Source: Micromonospora olivasterospora (GTDB taxonomy: Bacteria; Actinomycetota; Actinomycetes; Mycobacteriales; Micromonosporaceae). Taken from it: a stretch of 64,000 nt of DNA. The position numbers were made by a program, and so were the translations under genes. Each line of letters starts with the position of its first letter. Position 1 is the stretch's first letter. The stretch covers positions 2,480,001-2,544,000 of the forward strand of contig NZ_VLKE01000001.1 in the NCBI RefSeq assembly GCF_007830265.1, in the 5' to 3' direction. Positions 43,904 to 50,803 of this stretch are shown piece after piece. The notes under the pieces were generated by a model, which had not been told where the DNA came from, did no database searches, and worked only from the letters and a program-made list of their open reading frames with translations.

Positions 43904-44668
43904 ATGACTGGTGAGCACCCCGCTCTGGCGCTGCGTGGCCTGGCCAAGCGGTTCGACGGCAAGGTCGCGGTGGCCGGCGTCGACCTCGACGTCCCGGCCG
44001 GATCGTTCTACGGCCTGCTCGGCCCGAACGGGGCCGGCAAGACGACCACGCTGTCCATGGCGGTCGGGCTGCTGCGGCCGGACGCCGGGGGCGCCTGGGT
44101 GCTCGGGCACGACGTGTGGGCCGACCCGGTCCGCGCGAAGCATCTCTTCGGGGTCATGCCCGACGGCGTGCGGCTGTTCGACCGGCTCAGCGGGGCGGAG
44201 CTGCTGGCGTACCACGGTCTGCTGCGCGGCATGGACCCGGCGGTGGTCGACCAGCGGGCGGCGGAGCTGCTCGACGTGCTCGCCCTCGGCGACGCCGGCC
44301 GGACGCTCGTGGTCGACTACTCGGCCGGCATGAAGAAGAAGCTCGGCCTGGCCTGCGCCCTGCTGCACGGCCCCCGGCTGCTGGTGCTCGACGAGCCGTT
44401 CGAGGCGGTCGACCCGGTGTCGGCGGCGCTGATCCGCGACATCCTGCAGCGGTACGTCGCCGGCGGCGGGACGGTGATCTTCTCCAGCCACGTCATGGCG
44501 GTCGTGGAGCGGCTCTGCTCGCACGTCGCGATCCTCGCCGAGGGCACGCTCAAGCGGGTCGGCACCCTGGCCGAGGTGCGCGGGGACCGCTCGCTGGAGG
44601 ACGTCTTCGTCGAGGTGGTCGGCGGGCGGACCGCGACGGGCGAGGAGCTGGCGTGGCTGTCGCGGTGA
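43904..44668 (+). CDS. ABC transporter ATP-binding protein
   Basis: 254 aa. Walker A GPNGAGKTT (40-48), signature VDYSAGMKKKLGLACALL, Walker B LLVLDEPFEAVD and switch His in IFSSHVM. The YSAGMKKKL variant of the signature is common in ABC-2-type exporters. The permease gene overlaps its end by 16 nt. Substrate unknown; drug, lipid or peptide export are all possible. Confidence 0.93.
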   Translation: MTGEHPALALRGLAKRFDGKVAVAGVDLDVPAGSFYGLLGPNGAGKTTTLSMAVGLLRPDAGGAWVLGHDVWADPVRAKHLFGVMPDGVRLFDRLSGAELLAYHGLLRGMDPAVVDQRAAELLDVLALGDAGRTLVVDYSAGMKKKLGLACALLHGPRLLVLDEPFEAVDPVSAALIRDILQRYVAGGGTVIFSSHVMAVVERLCSHVAILAEGTLKRVGTLAEVRGDRSLEDVFVEVVGGRTATGEELAWLSR

Positions 44669-46368
44669 ACGCACCCGGCCTCGATCCGCAGCCGGCGCCG
44701 CCGGTCGGGCCGGCGCGGGCCGTCTCCGCCCGGCACTTCGTCCGGCTCAAGCTGAGAGTGCTGCGCAACAACTTCCGCGGGCAGGGCTGGCGGATCGCCC
44801 TGTACGTGCTCGGCGTGCTGTTCGGGCTCTGGTTCGCCGGCACCGGCTTCCTCCTGCTGGCCGCGCCCGGGCTGGCCGACGAGCCCCGGTACGCGACGAT
44901 GGTCGGGGCGTTCGGCGGGGGCCTGCTGGTGCTCGGCTGGCTGCTGCTGCCGCTGGTCTTCTTCGGCGTGGACGAGACGCTCGACCCGGCCCGGTTCGCC
45001 CTGCTGCCGCTGTCCCGCCGCACCCTGGTCCGGGGCCTGTTCGCCGCCGCGCTGGTCAGCGTCCCCGTGCTGACGGTGCTGGTCGCCACGGCCGGCCTGG
45101 TGCTCAGCGCGGCGCTGCTCGGCGGGTGGGCGGCGGCCGTGGTCGCCGCCGTCGGGGTGGTCGCCGGGCTGCTGCTCTGCGTCGCGGCAAGCCGCGCGGT
45201 GACCAGCGCCTTCGCCACCATGCTCCGCTCGCGCCGGGTACGCGACCTCGCGGCCGTGCTGCTCGCGGTGCTCGCCGCGCTGCTCGGCCCGGTGCAGCTC
45301 GCGCTGACGGCCGCCCTCCGGCAGGCGGACTGGGATCGGTTCGCCGGGGCGGCCCGCGTGGTCGGCTGGACGCCGTTCGGCGCGCCGTGGACGGTCGGCT
45401 TCGACGCGGCCGAGGGGCGGCTCTGGGCCGTACCGGTGAAGCTGCTGGTCACCGCGCTGGCCGTCGGGGCGCTGCTGGCCTGGTGGTCCCGGTCGCTGGA
45501 GTCGGCGATGGTCGGGGCGGCCAGCGCGGGACGGGCCAAGGAGCGGCGCGGCCCGGCCGGCGGGGCGGTCGCGCAGCTCTTCCCCGGCGCGGTCGGCTGG
45601 CTGCGGCGGGACCGGTTCGGCGCGCTGGTGGCCCGGGAGTGCCGCTACTGGTGGCGGGACGCCCGGCGGCGGGCCAACCTGATCACCATCGCGGTCGTCG
45701 GCATCTTCGTGCCCGTGATGGTCAACTTCGGCGGTTCTACCTTCGCCACCGAGGACGGCCCGCGGTTCACCGCCGACGCGTCCTCCCCGGTGCTGGTCAG
45801 CCTCTCGATGGTCTTCGTCGGGGTGCTCGCCTCGGTCACCCTGGCCAACCAGTTCGGCCTGGACGGCAGCGCGTACGCGGCGAACGTGGTCGCCGGGGTG
45901 CCCGGCCGACTGGAGCTGCGCGCCCGGATGGCCGCGTTCTCGGTGTACGTGGTGCCGCTGCTGGCGCTCGCCGCCGTCGTCCTGGCGGTGCTGCTGCGCC
46001 GGCCGGACTGGCTGGGCGTGATGGCCGGCGGCCTGCTCGCCTCCTACGGGGCGGGGCTGGCGATCAACGCGTACGTCTCCGTGCTGGCGCCGTACTCGCT
46101 GCCGGAGACGAGCAACCCGTTCGCCATGAACACCGGCGCCGGGGTGGCGAAGAGCTTCCTCACCCTGCTGTCCATGGTCGCCTCGGCGGTCGCCGCCGTG
46201 CCGATCGTCGTCGCGGCGGCGCTGCTGGGCGACGCCTGGCTGTGGCTGGCCGCGCCGGTCGGTGTGGCGTACGGGCTGGGCGCGGCGCTGCTCGGGGCGT
46301 ACATGGCGGGGGACGTGCTCGACCGGCGCGCGCCGGACCTCCTGACGGCGGTGACGCCGCGCCGCTGA
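44653..46368 (+). CDS. ABC transporter permease (ABC-2-like exporter)
   Basis: 571 aa. About 12 hydrophobic helices in two groups, with a cytoplasmic loop (MVGAASAGRAKERRGPAGGA). GTG at 44653 has GAGGAG 5 nt upstream; a second GTG at 44665 would form a GTGA overlap. It pairs with the ATPase gene. Length fits the large actinobacterial permeases that act with one ATPase as a homodimer. The transcript probably ends at the palindrome starting 25 nt downstream. Confidence 0.87.
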   Translation: MAVAVNAPGLDPQPAPPVGPARAVSARHFVRLKLRVLRNNFRGQGWRIALYVLGVLFGLWFAGTGFLLLAAPGLADEPRYATMVGAFGGGLLVLGWLLLPLVFFGVDETLDPARFALLPLSRRTLVRGLFAAALVSVPVLTVLVATAGLVLSAALLGGWAAAVVAAVGVVAGLLLCVAASRAVTSAFATMLRSRRVRDLAAVLLAVLAALLGPVQLALTAALRQADWDRFAGAARVVGWTPFGAPWTVGFDAAEGRLWAVPVKLLVTALAVGALLAWWSRSLESAMVGAASAGRAKERRGPAGGAVAQLFPGAVGWLRRDRFGALVARECRYWWRDARRRANLITIAVVGIFVPVMVNFGGSTFATEDGPRFTADASSPVLVSLSMVFVGVLASVTLANQFGLDGSAYAANVVAGVPGRLELRARMAAFSVYVVPLLALAAVVLAVLLRRPDWLGVMAGGLLASYGAGLAINAYVSVLAPYSLPETSNPFAMNTGAGVAKSFLTLLSMVASAVAAVPIVVAAALLGDAWLWLAAPVGVAYGLGAALLGAYMAGDVLDRRAPDLLTAVTPRR

Positions 46369-46392
46369 CGGCGCGCCCTCTCAGCGCGCCCC

Positions 46393-46449
46393 CATGTCGG
46401 CGACATGGCGGTATCCGCACCACCCCGACCCCGCCATGTCGCCGACATG
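46393..46449. repeat. 57-bp palindromic intergenic repeat, copy A (19-19-19)
   Basis: Perfect 19-bp inverted arms (CATGTCGGCGACATGGCGG at 46393-46411; complement at 46431-46449) around a 19-nt spacer, 25 nt after the ABC permease stop. Each arm also contains the smaller palindrome ATGTC-GGC-GACAT. A second copy with the same geometry lies at 50155. It can act as a terminator; the two copies point to a REP-like dispersed element. Confidence 0.85.
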
Positions 46450-46490
46450 CAGGCGACCCTCCACCTCGGCGCAGGCATGGTCCGGTGGAC

Positions 46491-46898
46491 TCAGCTCGCC
46501 GGGCCAGTCCTGGCCTCGTCCAGCCCTGTGCGGCGAATCTTGCCGAGCTGGTTGTCGGCCTGACCGTTCGTCACGATCGCGATCCGCCAACCCCGCTGCC
46601 GCAGCGTAGTCAACAGGCTCAGCACCCCCGTACGGCAGCTCACCAGTTCCGGCATCCGGCGCCGGTACTCCCTCCACAGGCGGTCGGCCGACGCGGCGAG
46701 ACCAAAGCGCTGCCGCACCTCGCCGAAGAACCAGTCGCGCGGCACGGAGCCGTCCCGGTCGGTGGCGAGCAGCCAGGCGAGAGCGTCTTCCGGGAGGTCG
46801 TGCTCCGCGCAGAACCCGGCCGCCCAACGCTGGAACGCCTCGCTCCTGTCGACCAACGTGTTGTCGAGATCGAAAAGCGCCAGTCGCTGCACGATCAT
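46491..46898 (-). pseudogene. Truncated HAD-superfamily hydrolase
   Basis: 135 aa, about 60% of a normal HAD phosphatase. Motif I (LFDLDNTLVDRS, with Asp10 and Asp12) and the cap region are present, as is motif II (IAIVTNGQ). After NQLGKIRRTGLD, where the family goes on to motif III Lys and motif IV Asp-Asp, the reading frame ends within a few residues (EARTGPAS stop). The missing half is not found in other frames downstream; palindromic repeat copy A lies 42 nt past the stop. Probably inactive. Confidence 0.7.
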
Positions 46899-46905
46899 CG
46901 AGGTC

Positions 46906-47160
46906 TCACCGGCGTCGCATGAAGGCGTACACGAGGTCGCTGCGGTTGACGCTGGTAACGTTGACCAACTCCCACCCGTAGTGCGACAGGTACTCGACGG
47001 CTTCCATCAGCTGCGTCACGCCGCTGCTCGTGAACCCGGGACGGGCGACCAGGGCGAGGTGCCGGTGGGGGTACGTACGCAGGTCCACCTCGTTGCGGAG
47101 CAGGGCGTCCGCGTTGGCGATGCGGGTCTGGGCGAGTGGCTGCGGGGTGAACGGAGACAT
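46906..47160 (-). CDS. Small hypothetical protein (DUF4177-like)
   Basis: 84 aa from ATG 47160. It begins MSPFTPQPLAQTRIANADAL. The C-terminal half (VTQLMEAVEYLSHYGWELVNV ... DLVYAFMRRR) has the length and the 'Gly-Trp-Glu-Leu-Val ... Phe-Met-Arg-Arg' ending of DUF4177-type domains. It lies 7 nt upstream of the truncated HAD gene on the same strand. Function unknown. Confidence 0.6.
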   Translation of the reverse strand: MSPFTPQPLAQTRIANADALLRNEVDLRTYPHRHLALVARPGFTSSGVTQLMEAVEYLSHYGWELVNVTSVNRSDLVYAFMRRR

Positions 47161-47271
47161 GCCCGCACGGTAGATCGCCCGCGCACGATCGCCGGCCACG
47201 GTCGCCGCGCACGATCGCCGGGCGCGGGCAGAGGACGCGGGCGGCTTGGCCGGCGGCTGCACAATGGGCCG

Positions 47272-47766
47272 GTGCCCGTCGTCGAAGCGCTAGCGACCGT
47301 CCCGGTGCCGCCCGAGTTGGCCTTCGCGGTGTCGCAGACCGTCGCGCCGGTCCGCTACCGCTGGGACCCCTTCGTACGGGAGCAGCACTTCAAGGGCGGC
47401 GCCACGCGCCCGGGCAAGGGGGTCCGCACCTTCACCCGGTCCCGGCACGGCCTGACCATGGTCAGCGAGTACGTCTCGTTCGCGCCGCCGAGCCACGTGG
47501 GCATGAAGATGGTCCAGGGCCCGTGGTTCTTCGAGATGTTCGCGGGCGGGTGGCGGTTCGCGGCCGGCCCCGAAGCGGGTACGACGATCGCGACCTGGCG
47601 ATACAGCTTCCGCTGCCGGCCCGCGTTCCTGCGTCCGGTCACCGAGCGGGTCGGGGTGTGGCTGCTGGGGCGGGACATCCGCCGCCGGATCGCCGGGTAC
47701 GCCGCCGGCTGCATCGACCCCGAGGTTCTCGCCGCCGCCCGCCGCTCGTTGTCGGCGGGCGACTGA
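47272..47766 (+). CDS. SRPBCC-superfamily (START/Bet v1-like) protein
   Basis: 164 aa from GTG 47272. VVEALATVPVPPELAFAVSQ is the N-terminal strand-helix of the SRPBCC fold; TFTRSRHGLTMVSEYVSF and TTIATWRYSFRCRP give the antiparallel sheet, and a long C-terminal helix follows. Such proteins bind hydrophobic ligands or act as cyclases. CACAAT ends 6 nt before the start, so it may be leaderless. No pathway context. Confidence 0.75.
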   Translation: MPVVEALATVPVPPELAFAVSQTVAPVRYRWDPFVREQHFKGGATRPGKGVRTFTRSRHGLTMVSEYVSFAPPSHVGMKMVQGPWFFEMFAGGWRFAAGPEAGTTIATWRYSFRCRPAFLRPVTERVGVWLLGRDIRRRIAGYAAGCIDPEVLAAARRSLSAGD

Positions 47767-47771
47767 GGCTC

Positions 47772-47832
47772 GATCGTCTGCTGGAAACGCAGACCGAAGC
47801 GGCGTGTCGTTCTGCCTCAGCAGCAGACGATC
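47772..47832. repeat. Intergenic inverted repeat with GATCGTCTGCTG arms
   Basis: GATCGTCTGCTG (47772-47783) and CAGCAGACGATC (47821-47832), perfect 12-bp arms, with an inner GCAGA/TCTGC stem. It begins 6 nt after the SRPBCC stop and ends 10 nt before the stop of the converging DUF397 gene, so it can terminate both. It differs in sequence from the 19-19-19 element. Confidence 0.75.
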
Positions 47833-47841
47833 AAGGCGGCC

Positions 47842-48039
47842 TCAGCTGCTTCGATCCTCGCCTCGGGTCAGCCCGACGAAGCGGCGCCAGGAGTCGGGGC
47901 GGAAGGTCAGCACCGGGCCGGACCGATCCTTGCTGTCCCGCACCAGCACCACCCCGGGCACATTGCCCGCCACCTCGACGCAGTTGCCCGTATCGTGCGA
48001 GCGGGTGGACGTGCGCCAGCGGGGAACAACATCGATCAT
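47842..48039 (-). CDS. DUF397 domain protein
   Basis: 65 aa, the usual size. Diagnostic WRTSTRSHDTGNCVEVAG and VLVRDSKDRSGPVLTFRPDSWRRFV. DUF397 proteins pair with XRE/DUF5753 regulators in actinobacterial WhiJ/BldB-type systems that influence development or antibiotic production. The start ATG overlaps the regulator's stop (ATGA). Confidence 0.95.
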   Translation of the reverse strand: MIDVVPRWRTSTRSHDTGNCVEVAGNVPGVVLVRDSKDRSGPVLTFRPDSWRRFVGLTRGEDRSS

Positions 48040-48821
48040 GGCGTTACCTTCAGCTTGTTGATCAGATCCACTGATGCGCGCTGCGAAAGCGCCTCACCTA
48101 ACAGACTCTCCCACTTGCGCAGCATCGTGCCAATCCACTCGGGATAGTCCACGATCTGCCCGCGAGCCGCGTTGTCGAGGCAAAGCATGCCCTCGTTACC
48201 TGGGAGTTCCGCGATCACGAAGCCGCCGCCAAGCGAGACGTGCGCACCGACATCGAGCGGGAGGACGTGCAGACTGATGTGGGATACCTCGGCGACCTCC
48301 ATCAACCGACCGAGTTGGCGGTCCATCGCAGCCGGTCCCCCAATCGACCGGCGCAGGGCGCTCTCGTCGATGACGAAAACGCACTCCGGCGGATCTTTTC
48401 GGTGCAATACCTGCTGCCGGCTCATACGTTGAGCGAGGCGTTGCTCCACCTCCTCGCCGCGCTGCAGGCCCCCGGCCGAAAAAATCGCTCTGGCGTACTC
48501 CTCTGTCTGAAGCAGGCCGGGGACCAGGCAGGGCTCGAAGTTTCGCAGCCGGACCGCTCTCTCCTCGTGGTCCCGCCAGCCGGTGAACCACAGATGAGAG
48601 CGATCAGTCTCGGGTTCTTCGAGCAGGCCGGCCAGTAGTCCGCCGGTGCCCAGGGCCTCGTCGGCGGCGATGGCGAACTCCATCGTGGGCCGGCGGCGGC
48701 CGGTCTCGATCGCCGCCACCGTGGACGGACTCCACCTGATCAGGTTCGCCAGCCCCTCCTGCGACACCTCGGCCCCGGCCCGGGCGGCCTTCAACGCCCT
48801 GATCCACTTCTCGTAGTTCAT
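48036..48821 (-). CDS. XRE-family regulator with DUF5753 domain (WhiJ-like)
   Basis: 261 aa. N-terminal helix-turn-helix (residues about 10-60: LKAARAGAEVSQEGLANLI, STVAAIETGRRRPT), then a DUF5753 ligand-type domain (ARAIFSAGG, RMSRQQVLHRKDPPECVFVI, NEGMLCLDNAARGQIVDYPE). Coupled by ATGA to the DUF397 gene. A palindrome overlaps its ribosome site, suggesting autoregulation. The coding sequence looks less GC-rich than the neighbours. Confidence 0.93.
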   Translation of the reverse strand: MNYEKWIRALKAARAGAEVSQEGLANLIRWSPSTVAAIETGRRRPTMEFAIAADEALGTGGLLAGLLEEPETDRSHLWFTGWRDHEERAVRLRNFEPCLVPGLLQTEEYARAIFSAGGLQRGEEVEQRLAQRMSRQQVLHRKDPPECVFVIDESALRRSIGGPAAMDRQLGRLMEVAEVSHISLHVLPLDVGAHVSLGGGFVIAELPGNEGMLCLDNAARGQIVDYPEWIGTMLRKWESLLGEALSQRASVDLINKLKVTP

Positions 48822-48823
48822 CG

Positions 48824-48840
48824 CTTACCTCTCCGGTAAG
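48824..48840. promoter_or_regulatory. Operator-like palindrome over the XRE gene's ribosome site
   Basis: CTTACC-TCTCC-GGTAAG, perfect 6-bp arms with a 5-bp spacer, 2 nt before the XRE start codon; the GGAGAGG ribosome site lies inside it on the minus strand. Another GTAAG-like half-site follows at about 48860. A bound repressor here would block initiation. Confidence 0.55.
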
Positions 48841-49015
48841 TACGCGACCGCGCTGCGTAGTAAGCCCTGGCATCCTCCCCTGTTCGACGCTTCGAGTCCA
48901 GGGTGGAGGGCACGCGGCCCGGCCGGTGGAGGCGACGACCCGGCGGCCGGTCCTGCGCGGGCCGCCCCGGTCACTCCCCCTGGGCGGGGCGGCCCCTCTA
49001 CCGAAGGAGGCCACC

Positions 49016-49402
49016 ATGTTCTCGCTGCTCCGTCGACTCCGCCGGCGTAACGCCGCCGCGCACGCGTACCGGACAGCGGTGCCGCCGGCCCGCCGGAACC
49101 CCGCGCCGGACTGGGCGTCGTGGCCGACCGTGGCGTACCCGCAGCCGGGCCGGGCGGGCTGGCTCACTCCGGCGCAGACCTGGCGGGCGAACGGTGGCCG
49201 CTCGCCGTCAGCGAACCCGGCGGGGCAACCGCGCGGTGAGCCGACACGTCCCGCACACGGCGATGCGCCCACTCTGGCGCTGCCGCGCCTGCGGCGCGCC
49301 GTGGCCCTGCCAGCCGGCGCGGCTGGGTCTGCTGGTGGAGTACCGGGGACAGCGGACGGCCCTGCTGGTGTACCTGGCCGGGCTGATGGCCGAGGCGGGT
49401 GA
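49016..49402 (+). CDS. Basic hypothetical protein divergent from the XRE regulator
   Basis: ATG preceded by a full AAGGAGG 5 nt upstream, one of the strongest ribosome sites in the window. It begins MFSLLRRLRRRNAAAHAYRT and has a Trp/Pro-rich middle (DWASWPTVAYPQPGRAGWLT). Beyond about residue 75 it overlaps the next ORF in another frame and becomes Gly/Ala-rich, so the real protein may end earlier, with a frameshift. Small proteins of this sort often sit opposite WhiJ-like regulators. Function unknown. Confidence 0.5.
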   Translation: MFSLLRRLRRRNAAAHAYRTAVPPARRNPAPDWASWPTVAYPQPGRAGWLTPAQTWRANGGRSPSANPAGQPRGEPTRPAHGDAPTLALPRLRRAVALPAGAAGSAGGVPGTADGPAGVPGRADGRGG

Positions 49403-50147
49403 CCAGCTCGCGCAACTCGGGGGGCACGCCCGCCCGGCCGACCTGCACGACCGCTTCCTCGGCTGGGCGCGCGCCCGGTCGACGCCCGATGGGCTTGATC
49501 GTTGGCGGAAGAACCACCCGAACGCGGCGTGTCACTCCCGCCCAGGCGTCAACCTCCCGGAGGCGCCGGGCGACGCGCAGCCGAGCGGCGAATCCCGCGT
49601 CGCCAGCCGGGTCACAATGTTTCACGTGAATCATGAGCCGGGTGCCGAGATCCACCACACCGATCCGTTCGCCGTACCTCTGGGGCAGAAGTCCCCGGCG
49701 CGGCGGCTGCGGGGGCGCCTCGCGGCGCCGGTGACGCTCTGGACGGCGCCCGGCCCGGCCGGGCTGACAGTGTCGTCCACACTGGTCGCCGAGGGCGAGC
49801 CGGACCGGCTGCTCGGGCTGGTCGACGCCGAGTCGGACCTGTGGGCGGCGGTGGAGGAGGCGGGGCGGTTCGCGGTCGCGCCGCTGGGCCCGCCGCACCG
49901 GCAGCTCGCCGACCGGTTCGCCGGGCTGTTCCCGTCGCCGGGCGGCCTGTTCGCCACCGGGTCGTGGACCGACACGGAGTACGGGCCGGTCCCGGCGGAC
50001 GCGGGCGGCTGGGCGGGCTGCCGGCTGGACTCCGCCCGCGAGTACGGCTGGGCGCTGCTCGTCGAGGCCACGATCGAGGCGGTCGACCTGTCGGAGGAAA
50101 CGGCGCCCCTCCTGCACTACCGGGGGCGCTACCGCGAGCTGACGTGA
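49236..50147 (+). CDS. Hypothetical Cys-rich protein reading through into the flavin reductase frame
   Basis: From GTG 49236 the frame encodes MRPLWRCRACGAPWPCQPAR (a CxxC...C finger-like stretch) and a helical LLVEYRGQRTALLVYLAGLM ... DLHDRFLGWA segment, conserved-looking for about 85 residues. It then passes about 45 non-coding-looking residues and enters the flavin reductase frame without a stop codon. Either the small gene has lost its stop or the two are translated as a fusion. I treat 49236 to about 49500 as the real small gene. Confidence 0.4.
   Translation: MSRHVPHTAMRPLWRCRACGAPWPCQPARLGLLVEYRGQRTALLVYLAGLMAEAGDQLAQLGGHARPADLHDRFLGWARARSTPDGLDRWRKNHPNAACHSRPGVNLPEAPGDAQPSGESRVASRVTMFHVNHEPGAEIHHTDPFAVPLGQKSPARRLRGRLAAPVTLWTAPGPAGLTVSSTLVAEGEPDRLLGLVDAESDLWAAVEEAGRFAVAPLGPPHRQLADRFAGLFPSPGGLFATGSWTDTEYGPVPADAGGWAGCRLDSAREYGWALLVEATIEAVDLSEETAPLLHYRGRYRELT
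49617..50147 (+). CDS. Flavin reductase-like (FMN-binding split barrel) protein
   Basis: 176 aa from ATG 49617 (MFHVNHEPGAEIHHTDPFAV). The split-barrel pattern is AAPVTLWTAPGPAGLTVSST, RFAVAPLGPPHRQLADRFAG and ATIEAVDLSEETAPLLHYRG. It probably binds FMN and supplies reduced flavin or acts as an oxidoreductase. The first codons coincide with a parS-like sequence, and homologues starting MFHVKH are known to overlap parS sites. The ribosome site is weak. It ends 7 nt before palindromic repeat copy B. Confidence 0.8.
   Translation: MFHVNHEPGAEIHHTDPFAVPLGQKSPARRLRGRLAAPVTLWTAPGPAGLTVSSTLVAEGEPDRLLGLVDAESDLWAAVEEAGRFAVAPLGPPHRQLADRFAGLFPSPGGLFATGSWTDTEYGPVPADAGGWAGCRLDSAREYGWALLVEATIEAVDLSEETAPLLHYRGRYRELT
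49618..49633. promoter_or_regulatory. parS: parS-like ParB-binding site
   Basis: TGTTTCACGTGAATCA matches the bacterial parS consensus TGTTTCACGTGAAACA at 15 of 16 positions (position 14, A to T). It starts at the second base of the flavin reductase ATG. Chromosomal parS sites cluster near the replication origin. Confidence 0.7.
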
Positions 50148-50154
50148 TCGGCGC

Positions 50155-50211
50155 CGTGTCGGCGACATGGCGGTGACCGGGGACCGTCGATCCCGCCATG
50201 TCGCCGACATG
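50155..50211. repeat. 57-bp palindromic intergenic repeat, copy B (19-19-19)
   Basis: Left arm 50155-50173, 19-nt spacer, right arm 50193-50211. The right arm is identical to that of copy A (46431-46449) and the left arm differs by one base; the spacer sequence is unrelated but has the same length. It begins 7 nt after the flavin reductase stop codon. Confidence 0.85.
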
Positions 50212-50300
50212 ACGTCGGCACGGCGGCGGCGCGCGGCACGGCGACGCGGCGGCGGCGCCGGCGGCGCCGGCGCGCGGCGGCGGCCCGCGCCGGTCACCGG

Positions 50301-50316
50301 AGTGACCTGGGTCACT
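50301..50316. promoter_or_regulatory. Crp/GlxR-type operator
   Basis: AGTGACC-TG-GGTCACT, a perfect 16-bp palindrome fitting the Crp/GlxR half-sites GTGA-N6-TCAC. It lies 125-140 nt upstream of the DUF485-actP start and about 80 nt upstream of a TACCGT hexamer (50395-50400) that may be the -10. GlxR/Crp regulators control acetate genes in other actinobacteria. Confidence 0.6.
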
Positions 50317-50440
50317 CGGCGCAGTCAAGGGACCGTTCGGCGCAGGGGGTGACCGGGCTCCATCTGGACCTTCCCGGGCGAGGGGCGCGGTTCCTACCGT
50401 GCGCGAAAACCCCCTCGCCTGTGAAGGTGGTGATCCACAG

Positions 50441-50803
50441 ATGTCCACGGACACACCCGCGCCGGACACTCCGGCGCCGGCCGAGTCCGCCGCCGAGCGG
50501 TACCTCGCCGTGCAGCGGTCGGACGAGTTCGCGGGGCTGCGTCGCGCGCTGCGCGGCTTCATCTTCCCGATGACCGTCGCGTTCTTCCTCTGGTACGCGC
50601 TCTACGTGATCCTCTCCGCGTACGCGCGGGACTTCATGGGCGCGAAGCTGTTCGGCAGCAACATCAACGTCGCCCTGGTCTTCGGCCTGCTCCAGTTCGT
50701 CTCGACGTTCCTGATCGCCTGGCTGTACTCCCGGTTCGCCGATCGGCGGATCGACCCGGTCGCCGACCGCATCCGCGCCGAGATGGGGGGAGGTGACCGA
50801 TGA
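50441..50803 (+). CDS. DUF485 domain membrane protein
   Basis: 120 aa. Pro-rich N-terminus, then FAGLRRALRGFIFPMTVAFF (conserved DUF485 entry), two transmembrane helices and the tail LYSRFADRRIDPVADRIRAE. It is the usual partner encoded just before ActP; here the two overlap by ATGA. AAGGTGG precedes the ATG. It probably stabilises or regulates the symporter. Confidence 0.92.
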   Translation: MSTDTPAPDTPAPAESAAERYLAVQRSDEFAGLRRALRGFIFPMTVAFFLWYALYVILSAYARDFMGAKLFGSNINVALVFGLLQFVSTFLIAWLYSRFADRRIDPVADRIRAEMGGGDR

